Made by a program: the position numbers and the translations under genes. A model generated the notes under the pieces. That model saw only the letters and a list, made by a program, of their open reading frames with translations. It ran no database searches and was not told where the DNA came from. 64,000 nucleotides of DNA. Origin: JAKOWB01 sp038363005. GTDB taxonomy: Bacteria > Pseudomonadota > Alphaproteobacteria > Kiloniellales > JACOMY01. Shown here one piece after another: positions 1 through 9,826 of this stretch (position 1 is the first letter of the stretch; every line of letters starts with the position of its first letter). The stretch covers positions 1-64,000 of the forward strand of contig JBBQBI010000002.1 of the NCBI GenBank assembly GCA_038363005.1, in the 5' to 3' direction.

Positions 1-1
1 C

Positions 2-1435
<1,434 letters not shown>

Positions 1436-1462
1436 GTCCAGTCTTCGTCCTGGCCTGGAATG

Positions 1463-1494
1463 GGGCCGCGTCCCGCAAGGGGCGCGGCCCTTTC
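1463..1494 (+). terminator. Rho-independent terminator after groEL
   Basis: A 12-bp stem (GGGCCGCGTCCC paired with GGGGCGCGGCCC, one T-G wobble) closes a GCAA tetraloop and is followed by TTT. It lies 28 bp after the groEL stop codon. Only three T residues follow, but the stem is very stable. Confidence 0.85.
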
Positions 1495-1572
1495 GCTGTG
1501 TGCCGTCCTGGCCTGGGCGGCGCGCTGCCGCTATCACTCACCGTGCCCCACTAGAAATCGTCCGGTGCAGCC

Positions 1573-2745
1573 ATGCAACAGTCGCCCGCAACTGCCGATC
1601 TTGTCGTCGCCGGCGCCGGTATTGTCGGCCTGGCCCTGGCCTGGCAGGCGGCCAGGCGCGGCCTGCGCGTCGTGGTGCTGGAGCGGGCGCGCCTCGGCGG
1701 CTCGACCTCGGCCGGCACCTTTGCCTGGGTCAATGCCAGCTCGAAGACCGGCGACCGCGCCTATCACGCGCTGAATGCCGGTGGCCTGGCGCGCTACCAG
1801 GCGCTGGCGGACGAGCTTGGCGCCGCCACCATTGGCCTGGGCGGCGCCGGTTCGCTGCAGTTCATCGAACGCAGCCTTGGCGCGCTGTACCGCCAGCTGC
1901 GCGACGATCACGCTGCCCTGCAGGGCTTTGGCTATCCGGTCGAGTGGCTGGATGTGGATGTGATCCGCCGGCGCCTGCCGGACCTGAGCGTCGCCGATGA
2001 CACCGAGGGGCTGCTGGCGACAGCCGACCGCTGGCTCGAGGTGCCGCGCTTCCTGGCCTTCATCCTGGGCGAGCTGCGGGCCGCTGGCGCGCAGGTGCTG
2101 GAACACCAGCCGCTCCTGGCCGTGCGCCGCGATGCGGCGGGCGCCATCGCGGCGGTGGAGACCGCCGCAGGTTCCATCGAGACGCAGCGCTTGGCCGTGA
2201 CCGCCGGCATCGAGACGCCGGCCCTGTTGGAACTGGCGAGTGCCGGCGCCATCCCGGCCGAGCGTTTTCCCATGCGGCGCGTGCCGGGCTTCCTGCTGGA
2301 GTCGCCGCCCGTGCCGCTGGCCGCGCGTCTCGATCTGGTGCTCTGGTCCCCCGACCCGGCTGGCATCCACCTGCGGCAGACGGCTGCTGGCGGCCTGCTG
2401 CTTGGGGGCGACGACCTGGATGCGCTGGTGGGCGAGGGCGCGGACTCAGCGACCATAGCCATGGCGCGCGCACGGCTCTGGCAGCGCGCCCGGCAATGGC
2501 TGCCGGCGCTCGACGTCGCAGCGCTGGATGCCGGCGCCACCTGGCGCATCGGCCGCCGGGCCATGCCGGCCGATGGCCACTCCATTGTCGGGCCATTGGC
2601 CGCCGTGCCAGGACTCTACGTCGCCGTGACACATTCTGGCGTCACCCTGGCGCCCTGGATCGGCGAGCTGCTCTCGGCCGAGTTGGCGGGCGAGGCGCCG
2701 CGCAGTGAACTCGCGGCCTTCCGGCCGGCCCGATTCGGACTCTAG
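1573..2745 (+). CDS. FAD-dependent oxidoreductase, DAO family
   Basis: This is a 390-residue flavoprotein of the glycine/D-amino-acid oxidase (DadA/ThiO-like) superfamily. The N-terminus has the ADP-binding Rossmann fold GAGIVGLALAWQAARRG at about residues 14-30, ending in an acidic residue within VLERA. A family-typical segment GGSTSAGTFAWVNAS follows. Near the C-terminus, the block around residues 330-365 (GRRAMPADGHSIVGP and then THSGVTLAPWIGELL) is the conserved FAD-contacting end of DAO proteins. Members oxidise amines or amino acids to imines with FAD; the substrate here is not visible. The gene stands alone downstream of the groEL terminator and overlaps the convergent next gene by four bases at a shared CTAG, where both strands read TAG stops. 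No transport or pathway neighbour narrows the substrate. Confidence 0.85.
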   Translation: MQQSPATADLVVAGAGIVGLALAWQAARRGLRVVVLERARLGGSTSAGTFAWVNASSKTGDRAYHALNAGGLARYQALADELGAATIGLGGAGSLQFIERSLGALYRQLRDDHAALQGFGYPVEWLDVDVIRRRLPDLSVADDTEGLLATADRWLEVPRFLAFILGELRAAGAQVLEHQPLLAVRRDAAGAIAAVETAAGSIETQRLAVTAGIETPALLELASAGAIPAERFPMRRVPGFLLESPPVPLAARLDLVLWSPDPAGIHLRQTAAGGLLLGGDDLDALVGEGADSATIAMARARLWQRARQWLPALDVAALDAGATWRIGRRAMPADGHSIVGPLAAVPGLYVAVTHSGVTLAPWIGELLSAELAGEAPRSELAAFRPARFGL

Positions 2746-3785
2746 TAGTTCGGGCTCTCGCGGGGCGCGCGGTTCACCCAGTACTGCGTGCCGTCGCGCA
2801 GCAGGAGCGGCAGGTCGCTCGGCACCTGGTAGTGACAGGGTTCCTCGGCCTCCAGGCGGAAACCCAGTGTCGGCAACAGCGCCAACAGGCCGGCCTCGAG
2901 GTCGCGGCCGTGTGTACCGACACAGATCCGATCGACCCGGCACAGCGATGTCGCGGCGGCGGTCAGCACCTGTAGCTCGCCGCCTTGGATGTCCAGATGC
3001 AGGAAATCAACTCGTGGTTCTCGCGCCAAGAGATCACCCAGCGCCAGGCCCGGCACGGTGCGCCATCTGCCGTGTGTCTGGTCGGCTGGCGGCGCGGCGG
3101 TCGCTGCTGGGCTGGTCCCCCAGTCGAACGCGGGATCGTCCGCCACCGGAAAGCCGACGTTGCCGGCGACGGCGGTCACGGCGGCTTCGTGCAGCTCGAC
3201 GTCCGGTCCCATCAGCCCGTTGTCGGCCAGATGGCACCGCAGCCAGGCAAAATGCGTCGGCTCACCCTCCACGCCGATCAGGCGCAGTCGCGCGCCAGGG
3301 CGCCAGCGGCGCCACGCGATGCCGGCACGGCTGAGCCAGGGCCCATAGCCGGCGCCCAGCTCGACGGCGGTGAAGCCGTCGCCCCCCGCTTCCAGCGCCT
3401 CGAGCAGCGACAGCCACTCCAGGGGCTCGCCCAGCGTGCCGGAGAAATGCCTGCCGCCGGAATCGGCAAGGCGACGGCGGTAGTCTGCGCGGTGGCGCAC
3501 GCCCAACAGATCGGTCCAGTACGCCGGGTCACCGTGCTTCGGTGCCGGCTGATGGTGCGTCTGAAGCAGGGCCTTCAGTCGCAGATTCGGTGGCGCTGGC
3601 GCCCGCTCGTTCAGGGTGCTGCGAAATTCCGGGCTGGACAGAAAGACACGTAGCAGATCGCGCAAGGACTTCTGCCGGAGGTGCCCCTCGACCGCCGCTG
3701 TGCTCTCGGGCGCACGCCCAAGCAGCAGGCGATAGGCGTAGTGGACATCCTCCGGGGTCGGCGGCGCGTCGTGCAAACGGCTCAT
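2742..3785 (-). CDS. FkbM-family methyltransferase with N-terminal DUF4214-like segment
   Basis: This 347-residue protein has two parts. Residues ~12-60 (HYAYRLLLGRAPES through FLSSPEFRSTL) resemble the short helical DUF4214-like module often seen on bacterial surface-glycan enzymes. The rest is a SAM-dependent methyltransferase, with a glycine-rich cofactor loop ELGAGYGPWLSRAG and the FkbM signature DFLHLDIQGGEL at about residues 260-271. FkbM proteins O-methylate polyketides, glycolipids or sugars; the acceptor is unknown here. The gene is monocistronic and converges on the FAD oxidoreductase, sharing a 4-bp CTAG overlap. The methyltransferase assignment is firm, the N-terminal module is by resemblance only. 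Confidence 0.8.
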   Translation of the reverse strand: MSRLHDAPPTPEDVHYAYRLLLGRAPESTAAVEGHLRQKSLRDLLRVFLSSPEFRSTLNERAPAPPNLRLKALLQTHHQPAPKHGDPAYWTDLLGVRHRADYRRRLADSGGRHFSGTLGEPLEWLSLLEALEAGGDGFTAVELGAGYGPWLSRAGIAWRRWRPGARLRLIGVEGEPTHFAWLRCHLADNGLMGPDVELHEAAVTAVAGNVGFPVADDPAFDWGTSPAATAAPPADQTHGRWRTVPGLALGDLLAREPRVDFLHLDIQGGELQVLTAAATSLCRVDRICVGTHGRDLEAGLLALLPTLGFRLEAEEPCHYQVPSDLPLLLRDGTQYWVNRAPRESPNY

Positions 3786-3894
3786 GCTGGCTCGCGCTGC
3801 TGGTCAGCGGTGAGCCTCGCAGCGCACTACCGCAACGGCAACGCTATAGTGTTATGCGGCATTCAGGGTCCGGGAGGCTCTGCGCCTCGGCAGC

Positions 3895-4272
3895 CTAGGC
3901 AAAGTGCTCGGACGCGAAATCCTCGATAAACTCGGCGTAGTCGCAGGTGATCTCCTTGCCCGCCGCGATATCGCGGGTGGCGTAGGAACTTTCGCCGCTG
4001 TTGTCGGTGTTGGCCTGGGCGCTGTGGTTCATGAAGCGGCCGTTGTCGCCGTCCAGCACGCGATAGCCGGCGGTGCCGCGCTGCCGATAGCCGTACTTCA
4101 TCAGGAAGCCCTGGGTAGCGGGCGGATAGCTCGCCAGGTGGGCGTCGGGCAGGATCAGATCGAGCAGCGGATCGAAGCGCCAGATCATCGCGCCGGCAGC
4201 AATGGGCTCGGCAGCGAAGAGGCCCAGCCCCTCGATGGCCGAGGGGGCAACATAGGTGGCAACGAGCAGCAT
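3895..4272 (-). CDS. SET-domain protein (putative lysine methyltransferase)
   Basis: This is a 125-residue stand-alone SET domain. Visible hallmarks in order are GLGLFAAEPIAAGAMI (SET-N), NHSAQANT (the NHS pseudoknot segment that binds S-adenosylmethionine) and the C-terminal EITCDYAEF with the catalytic-type tyrosine. There is no obvious post-SET cysteine cluster. The start is set at the ATG opening MLLVATYVAP because SET similarity begins there; an in-frame extension upstream to 4398 is arginine/proline-rich and looks non-coding. Bacterial SET proteins methylate lysines on proteins such as ribosomal or nucleoid proteins; no target is visible here. The gene is divergent from the DUF6445-type gene, with about 150 bp between their starts. 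Confidence 0.75.
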   Translation of the reverse strand: MLLVATYVAPSAIEGLGLFAAEPIAAGAMIWRFDPLLDLILPDAHLASYPPATQGFLMKYGYRQRGTAGYRVLDGDNGRFMNHSAQANTDNSGESSYATRDIAAGKEITCDYAEFIEDFASEHFA

Positions 4273-4422
4273 GGGAGGACGGCCTCTTGAGCAAGGGCGG
4301 TGGCGGCTTGACGGCAGCCTGCGCGGCGGCCGCCCGCGCGGCAAGGGGCAGCCCACCAGGTTTGGTGCATTGAGCGACCTGTCCTGCTCTGTCAGCATGC
4401 CGGCCGTCCTGGAGGATCGTGC

Positions 4423-5028
4423 TTGTACCGTTCACTGCTGATCGTCGACGACTTCTATGCCGAGCCGCTGAAGGTGCGGCAGGATGCTCTGGCGCTGGGT
4501 TATCCCGAGGTCATCGGCGTGCGCACCTTTCCGGGCCGCAACTCCGACCGGCCGCTGGTGCCGCAGGGCTTCGACCAGGTGATCGCCTCGCTGGTCGGCG
4601 AACGCATCGTTTCAACCACGGCAGCCGGCGCCTTCCACTGTCATTTCCGCCTGACCCAGGCGGGCGAGAGCGGGCGCTATCACGTGCATGTCGACCCCTC
4701 GGGCCTGGCCTGGGTCGGCGTCATCTACCTGTCGCTGCCGGCGGACTGCGCCGGCGGCACCAGCTTTTACCGCCACAAGGCGCTGGGCCTCGACCGTACG
4801 CCGCACGAACGGGCGCAGATCGAGGCGGTCGGCGTCGCCTCGGTACCGGCGCTTCTGCAGCGCGACGGCCCGGACCTGGACGCCTGGGAGCAGCTGATGA
4901 CGGTGCCCATGCGCTTCAACCGTGCCATTCTCTATCGCCCCTGGCTCTGGCACTCCGCCGGGCCGGGTTTCGGCGACCGGCCGGAAAACGCCCGGCTGAT
5001 CCAGCTGCTCTCCTACCGCTATCCCTGA
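4423..5028 (+). CDS. DUF6445-like putative 2OG-Fe(II) oxygenase
   Basis: This is a 201-residue cytoplasmic protein without a signal peptide. The region HVHVDPSGLAWVGVIYLSLP, then GGTSFYRHKALGLDRTP, looks like the double-stranded beta-helix core of 2-oxoglutarate/Fe(II) oxygenase relatives (H-x-D type) and matches what I recall of the uncharacterised DUF6445 family. A distal candidate metal histidine lies in PWLWHSAGPGFG. The start is TTG, chosen because GGAGG sits seven bases upstream (4411-4415) and the family begins with SLLIVDDFYA. The aminotransferase gene follows by 10 bp, so the two are probably cotranscribed. Substrate and function are unknown. Confidence 0.7.
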   Translation: MYRSLLIVDDFYAEPLKVRQDALALGYPEVIGVRTFPGRNSDRPLVPQGFDQVIASLVGERIVSTTAAGAFHCHFRLTQAGESGRYHVHVDPSGLAWVGVIYLSLPADCAGGTSFYRHKALGLDRTPHERAQIEAVGVASVPALLQRDGPDLDAWEQLMTVPMRFNRAILYRPWLWHSAGPGFGDRPENARLIQLLSYRYP

Positions 5029-5038
5029 CCCCCACGCC

Positions 5039-5998
5039 ATGATTCCGAGGACCCCGATGCGAAACGAACGTCAGGCCTATCTCAATGGCCAGTTCCTGCC
5101 CGAGCGCGAGGCCAAGATCTCGATCCACGACCTGGGCTTCGCCTATGGCGACGCGGTCTATGACACGGCGCGCACCTTCGGTGGCAAGCTGTTCAAGCTG
5201 CAGGAGCACATCGAGCGGCTCTACGAGACGCTGCGCTACGTGCGCATCGACCCCGGCCTGACGCCGGCGGCGATGACCGCCCTGACCGAGGAGCTGGTGG
5301 AGCGCAACCGCCACCTGCTGGGGCCGGATGACGACTACTGGGTGACCCAACGGATCAGCCGTGGCATCGGCCGCTATGACGGCGAAGCGCCGGAGTACGA
5401 GGGGCCGACGGTGATGATCGAGACGGTGCCGCTGCCGTTCCACAGCCGCGCGCACTACTACCGCGACGGCATCCGCGTGGCGACGCCCTCGATCCGCCGC
5501 GTGCCGCCCGAGGTGCTGTCGCCGCGCGCCAAGACGGTCAACTACCTGAACATGACACTGGGCGACCAGGAGGTGAAGGCGCGCGACCCCGGCGCCTGGG
5601 GCGTGTTGCTCGACGTCAACGGCAACCTCTGCGAAGGCATCGGCGCCAACATCTTCCTGGTGAAGGCTGGCCGCGTGCTGACGCCGAAGGAGGACTACGT
5701 GCTGCCCGGCATCAGCCGCCGCTGCGTCATCGAGCTTTGCGGCGAGCTGGGCATCCCGCTGATCGAGAAGGACCTGGCGCTGCACGACGCCTATATCGCC
5801 GACGAATGCTTCCTGACCTCGACCTCGCTCTGCATGTGTCCGGTGGTCGAGGTCAATGGCGCCAAGGTCGGCGACGGCCAGGTGCCGGGGCCGGTGACCC
5901 AGCGCTTGATCGAGGCCTACAGCAAGCTGGTCGGCATGGATTTCTTCGGCCAGTACCTGCGCCGCCTGCCGGCTTCACCGTCGCTCAAGCCGGCGTGA
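5039..5998 (+). CDS. Class IV (fold-type IV) PLP aminotransferase, BCAT/DAAT-like
   Basis: This 319-residue protein belongs to the branched-chain/D-alanine aminotransferase and aminodeoxychorismate lyase superfamily. Family landmarks are LNGQFLPEREAKISIHDLGFAYGDAVYDTARTF near the N-terminus, the PLP lysine in SPRAKTVNYLN (about residue 165), and the downstream CEGIGANIFLVKAG phosphate-binding segment. These proteins move amino groups between branched-chain or D-amino acids and 2-oxo acids. Sequence alone does not separate L-BCAT from D-amino-acid specificity. Two in-frame ATGs exist (5039 and 5057); the first is used here, although the second begins closer to the conserved region. It lies directly after the DUF6445-like gene. 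Confidence 0.85.
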   Translation: MIPRTPMRNERQAYLNGQFLPEREAKISIHDLGFAYGDAVYDTARTFGGKLFKLQEHIERLYETLRYVRIDPGLTPAAMTALTEELVERNRHLLGPDDDYWVTQRISRGIGRYDGEAPEYEGPTVMIETVPLPFHSRAHYYRDGIRVATPSIRRVPPEVLSPRAKTVNYLNMTLGDQEVKARDPGAWGVLLDVNGNLCEGIGANIFLVKAGRVLTPKEDYVLPGISRRCVIELCGELGIPLIEKDLALHDAYIADECFLTSTSLCMCPVVEVNGAKVGDGQVPGPVTQRLIEAYSKLVGMDFFGQYLRRLPASPSLKPA

Positions 5999-6063
5999 TG
6001 CGGGCTTCCGTGGCCCGCGGTCGCCGCTCATATAGGGGGTCGTTGCGCGCATAGGAGGCGAGC

Positions 6064-6543
6064 ATGACCGCCAAGGCGACCTTCGGTGCTGGCTGCTTCT
6101 GGGGCGTGGAAGCGACCTTCCGCCTGCTGCCGGGGGTGACCGCGACCACCGTCGGCTACGCCGGCGGTCGCCTGGCCAATCCGAGCTATGAGCAGGTCTG
6201 CACGGATCGCTCCGGCCATGCCGAGGTGGTGCAGGTCGAATACGATCCGGCCCGCCTGGACTACGCGACCTTGCTACAGACCTTCTGGCAGGCGCACGAC
6301 CCGACGCAGGTCAATCGCCAGGGCCACGACCTCGGCAGCCAGTATCGCAGCGTGATCTTCGTGCACGACGAGGCGCAGCGTGCCGCCGCCGAGGAGTCGA
6401 AGGCCCGCCTGGCGGCCTCGCGCCGCTACCGCCGGGCCATCGCCACGGCGATCGAGGCGGCGTCGGACTTCTGGCCGGCCGAGGACTACCACCAGCGCTT
6501 CCTGGAAAAGCGCGGCGCGGTAGCGGCCTGCACGCTGGCCTGA
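6064..6543 (+). CDS. msrA: Peptide-methionine (S)-S-oxide reductase MsrA
   Basis: This enzyme reduces the S-epimer of methionine sulfoxide in proteins, using a catalytic cysteine. The signature GAGCFWGVEATF is at residues 8-19, with the nucleophile at Cys11. The conserved GYAGG, SGHAEVVQVEYDP and HDPTQVNRQGHDLGSQYRS segments follow. At 159 residues it is a normal-length MsrA with no fused MsrB domain. An AGGAGG-like ribosome site precedes the ATG by about five bases. It is convergent with the MIO-lyase-like gene, with only 18 bp between their stop codons. Confidence 0.95.
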   Translation: MTAKATFGAGCFWGVEATFRLLPGVTATTVGYAGGRLANPSYEQVCTDRSGHAEVVQVEYDPARLDYATLLQTFWQAHDPTQVNRQGHDLGSQYRSVIFVHDEAQRAAAEESKARLAASRRYRRAIATAIEAASDFWPAEDYHQRFLEKRGAVAACTLA

Positions 6544-6561
6544 GGGCAGCTCCTCCGCCGT

Positions 6562-8067
6562 CTAGGGCAGGACGCCGCTCAGCGCGTCGCCTTCTACCAG
6601 CGCCACCACGGCCTCGATGTCGGCGCTCATCGGGCGGTCGTCGGCAAAGGGGGCCACCACCCGGCGTACCTGGTCGCGCAGGGCAACGGCGACAGCGGTC
6701 GCTCGCTCGGGCTGGCGCTGGTCGAAAGCCTCGGACGCCACGATCAATTCGCAGGCGATGATCTGGCGCCAGTGCGCCAGGCCGCGCCAGAACTTGCGCA
6801 CCGCCACCGGTGTCATGGGCGCATGATCCTCGACGTCGTAACCTGAGGAGTCGTCGGCGGTCGCCGGCATGGTCAGCAGCCGCAGCTCCTTGGCCTGCAG
6901 GTTGGCGTTGGCGCCGACCAACGCCAGGCCGATGCGCACCGTGCCCTCGGCGAAGCGCGAGAGGTAGTCCGGCAGGTCGGTGAAGCGGTTGCCCATCAGG
7001 CGGCTGACGCGCTGGCCGCTGATGGCGCCCAGCTGCGACAGCGAGATGGCCAGCAGGTCGAAGGCCTGCGCCAGGCCCGGCGTGTGGAAGTTGCCGGTGG
7101 AGATGATCTCGCCGTCTTCGTAGAGCACGCTGGGATTGTCGCCGGCGCCGTTGATCTCCACCTCGACATGCGGCGTGGCGAAGGCCAGCGCGCTGTGGAA
7201 GGCGCCAAACAGATGGCTGGCGCAGCGGATCGAGATCGGGTCCTGGATGCGCCGCGCGGCACCCTTGTCGCGCAGGCCGCTGTCGGCCAGCAGCGCCTGC
7301 AGCGCTTCGGCGGCGTCGCGCTGGCCGGGCGCCGGGCGGGCCGCCACGACGCGCGGATCGATCGGCGAGAGGTTGGCGCGGAAGGCCTCCATGGTCAGCA
7401 CGCAGGTCGCCTCGGCCAACGCCAGCAGGCGCCGCGCCTCGTTCAGGGCCAGGGCACCCAGCCCAGCGGAGACCGAGTTGGCGGAGCAGAGGCCGAGGCC
7501 CTCCTTCTCCTTGAGCTTCAGCGGCTCCAGGCCGGCGCGCTTCAGCGCCTCGGCGCCGGACAGCAGCTCGCCGCCGAACTCGGCCTGGCCCTCGCCCATC
7601 ACCGGCAGCCCCATCTCGGCCAGCAGCGCCAGGTCGGAGGCGCCGACCGAGCCGACCTCGTGCACCACCGGGTGCAGGCCCTTGTTGAGGAACTCGACCA
7701 GGCGCTCGGCGATCACCGGGCGCACGCCGGCGCGGCCCTGGCACATGGAGGAGAGGCGGGCCAGCAGGAAGGCGCGCACGGCCGCCGCCGGGAAATGCGG
7801 ACCGCTGCCGCAGGCACGCGCGCGCAGCATCACGGTCGACATCTCGTCACGCTCGCCATCGGCCACACGGGTCACGGCACGCCCGCCCAGGCCGCGGGTC
7901 AGGCCATAGACCGGGATGTCCTCGCGCAGGAAGTGATCGATCAGCGCCCGTCCCTTGGCCAGGCGATCCTGCGCGGCCGGTCCCAGGACGACGGGGCGGC
8001 GGCGCAGCGCGACGTCGGCGACATCGGCGGCGGTCAGGGGGGTGCGGTCGATCACCAGAGGCTGCAT
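6562..8067 (-). CDS. HAL/PAL-family aromatic amino acid lyase-like protein, degenerate MIO motif
   Basis: This 501-residue protein aligns along its length with histidine/phenylalanine ammonia-lyases, which make the MIO electrophile autocatalytically from Ala-Ser-Gly. Conserved landmarks include YGLTRGLG (Tyr54; usually YGxxTGFG), STGNFH (residues 323-328) and a VEDH near the C-terminus. However, the MIO region reads GSVGASDLALLAEM (residues 139-152): Ala-Ser is present but the following Gly of ASGDL is missing. The NG of the EGLALINGT block is replaced by SA (EGLGLCSANS), and the active-site Tyr of QDPYSLR is Ile (QDPISIR, 275-281). Whether it makes MIO or eliminates ammonia is therefore doubtful. 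The gene is intact and divergent from thrC. I would not call it hutH; no hut genes are nearby. Confidence 0.75.
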   Translation of the reverse strand: MQPLVIDRTPLTAADVADVALRRRPVVLGPAAQDRLAKGRALIDHFLREDIPVYGLTRGLGGRAVTRVADGERDEMSTVMLRARACGSGPHFPAAAVRAFLLARLSSMCQGRAGVRPVIAERLVEFLNKGLHPVVHEVGSVGASDLALLAEMGLPVMGEGQAEFGGELLSGAEALKRAGLEPLKLKEKEGLGLCSANSVSAGLGALALNEARRLLALAEATCVLTMEAFRANLSPIDPRVVAARPAPGQRDAAEALQALLADSGLRDKGAARRIQDPISIRCASHLFGAFHSALAFATPHVEVEINGAGDNPSVLYEDGEIISTGNFHTPGLAQAFDLLAISLSQLGAISGQRVSRLMGNRFTDLPDYLSRFAEGTVRIGLALVGANANLQAKELRLLTMPATADDSSGYDVEDHAPMTPVAVRKFWRGLAHWRQIIACELIVASEAFDQRQPERATAVAVALRDQVRRVVAPFADDRPMSADIEAVVALVEGDALSGVLP

Positions 8068-8176
8068 GAGGGGGCGGGTCCTATGTCGTCGGGGGGACAG
8101 GAAAAGGCGGGCGATCTTGCGACCGTGAAACCCGGGCGTCTAGATTGGCCCCCCTAATTGAGGAAGCATCCCACCC

Positions 8177-9580
8177 ATGCAGTATGTTTCGACCCGCGGC
8201 GCCGCCCCGGTCCTGGCCTTTGACGAGGTGCTGCTGAGCGGCCTGGCGCGCGATGGCGGCCTCTATGTCCCTGCCGCCTGGCCGGGTATTGCCAAGGCCG
8301 AGTTCCGCCGCCTGCGGGGCGCCGACTACTGCAGCCTGGCCAAGCGGGTGCTCACCCCCTTCTTGGGCGGCAGCGCGGCGCTGCCGGTGCTCGACCGCCT
8401 GCTGGCCCAGGCCTATGGCAGTTTCGAGCACCGGGCGGTGACGCCGCTGGTGCAGCTGGCGCCCGACCTCTGGCTGCTGGAGCTGTTCCACGGCCCGACC
8501 CTGGCCTTCAAGGACGTCGCGCTGCAGCTGCTGGGGCAGCTGTTCGAGGAGGTGCTGGGCCAGCGCGGCGAGCGGGTGACCATCGTCGGCGCCACCTCTG
8601 GCGACACCGGATCGGCGGCGATCGAGGCGGTGCGCGACCGCGACGCCGTCGACATCTTCATGCTGCACCCGCGCGGCCGCACCAGCGAGGTGCAGCGCCG
8701 GCAGATGACCACCGTGATGTCGCCCAATGTCACCAACATCGCAGTCGAAGGCAGCTTCGACGACTGCCAGGACCTGGTGAAGGCGCTGTTCAACGACCTG
8801 GCCTTCCGCGACGAGCTGCGGCTGTCGGCGGTGAACTCGATCAACTGGGCGCGCATCCTGGCGCAGGCGGTGTACTACTGCGCCGCCGGCCTGGCGCTGG
8901 GCGCGCCCGACCGCGAGGTGGCCTTCGTCGTGCCGACCGGCAATTTCGGCAATGTCTTTGCCGGCTATGTCGCCAAGCAGCTCGGCCTGCCGGTGGGCAA
9001 GCTGGTCGTGGCGGCCAACCGCAACGACATCCTGGCGCGCTTCTTCGCCAGCGGCACCATGAGCATGGAGGGCGTGGCGCCTTCGCTCTCGCCCTCGATG
9101 GACATCCAGGTGTCCTCCAACTTCGAGCGGCTGCTGTTCGACCTGCTGGACCGCGACGGCACCGCCGTCGCCGCCACCCTGCAAGAGTTCCGCGCCAAGG
9201 GTCGCTTCACCCTGGACCCCGCGCGCCTTGCCCGGGCGCGGGCGCTGTTCGACTACGGCCGGCTGGACGATGCCGGCACCCTGGAGGAGATGCGCCGGGT
9301 CAAGCGCGAGACCGGCATCACCATCGATCCACACACCGCCGTCGGCGTCGCCGTGGCGCGGCAGAAGGTGGCCCGGCTGGGCCTGCCGACCGTGGTGCTG
9401 GCCACCGCCCATCCGGCCAAGTTTCCCGACGCGGTGGAACAGGCGACCGGCGAGCGCCCGGCACTGCCGCCACGCCTGGCCGACCTCTATCAGCGCCCGG
9501 AGCGCATGGAGAGCCTGGACAACGAGGCCGAGGCGCTGAAGCGGCTGATCCGCGCCCGCATCGCCGGGCGGAACAGCTGA
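8177..9580 (+). CDS. thrC: Threonine synthase
   Basis: This enzyme converts O-phospho-L-homoserine to L-threonine with PLP, the last step of threonine biosynthesis. The opening MQYVSTRGAAPVLAFDEVLLSGLARDGGLYVP is typical of the bacterial group with an extra N-terminal domain. The PLP lysine is Lys112 in HGPTLAFKDVALQLLG, and VGATSGDTGSAAIEAV is the phosphate-binding segment. Its 467 residues are normal for this group. homoserine kinase (thrB) lies 10 kb away on the other strand, so the threonine genes are split. The stop overlaps the start of a small downstream ORF as TGATG, and the M16 peptidase follows. Confidence 0.96.
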   Translation: MQYVSTRGAAPVLAFDEVLLSGLARDGGLYVPAAWPGIAKAEFRRLRGADYCSLAKRVLTPFLGGSAALPVLDRLLAQAYGSFEHRAVTPLVQLAPDLWLLELFHGPTLAFKDVALQLLGQLFEEVLGQRGERVTIVGATSGDTGSAAIEAVRDRDAVDIFMLHPRGRTSEVQRRQMTTVMSPNVTNIAVEGSFDDCQDLVKALFNDLAFRDELRLSAVNSINWARILAQAVYYCAAGLALGAPDREVAFVVPTGNFGNVFAGYVAKQLGLPVGKLVVAANRNDILARFFASGTMSMEGVAPSLSPSMDIQVSSNFERLLFDLLDRDGTAVAATLQEFRAKGRFTLDPARLARARALFDYGRLDDAGTLEEMRRVKRETGITIDPHTAVGVAVARQKVARLGLPTVVLATAHPAKFPDAVEQATGERPALPPRLADLYQRPERMESLDNEAEALKRLIRARIAGRNS

Positions 9581-9813
9581 TGCGCGGCCCGGGGCGGTCC
9601 GGCGCGCGTGGCGAGTCGTTCGAACGCTACTACCTGCGGCAGATCGCGTTGGGCGAGGGCTGCAATTGCGCCGAGGCGCTGGTGCGCGGCGACGGGATCG
9701 GCCGCGATGCCGGCCGGTTGCCGGCCGGGGAGGGGGGACTGGACCGGCCGGCGAAACGTTCTATGGTGGCCGGCCTCCACCGCCTGTTCCGCCGAAAGCC
9801 CGCCGCCCCATGA
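9580..9813 (+). CDS. Small hypothetical protein (77 aa)
   Basis: This ORF starts at an ATG overlapping the thrC stop (TGATG), which allows translational coupling. The product is basic, Arg- and Gly-rich, with a central segment FERYYLRQIALGEGCNCAEALV. I recognise no domain, signal peptide or membrane segment. It fills most of the 246-bp gap between thrC and the M16 peptidase gene. In such GC-rich DNA open frames this long arise by chance, and a second overlapping frame (9608-9820) is also open, so it could be noise. The coupling and position are the only support. Confidence 0.3.
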   Translation: MRGPGRSGARGESFERYYLRQIALGEGCNCAEALVRGDGIGRDAGRLPAGEGGLDRPAKRSMVAGLHRLFRRKPAAP

Positions 9814-9826
9814 TCTGTAGCTGCCC

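Noticed and set aside
9608..9820. Alternative small frame after thrC
   Set aside because: No start signal or coupling; the 9580 frame with TGATG overlap is preferred, itself only weakly.
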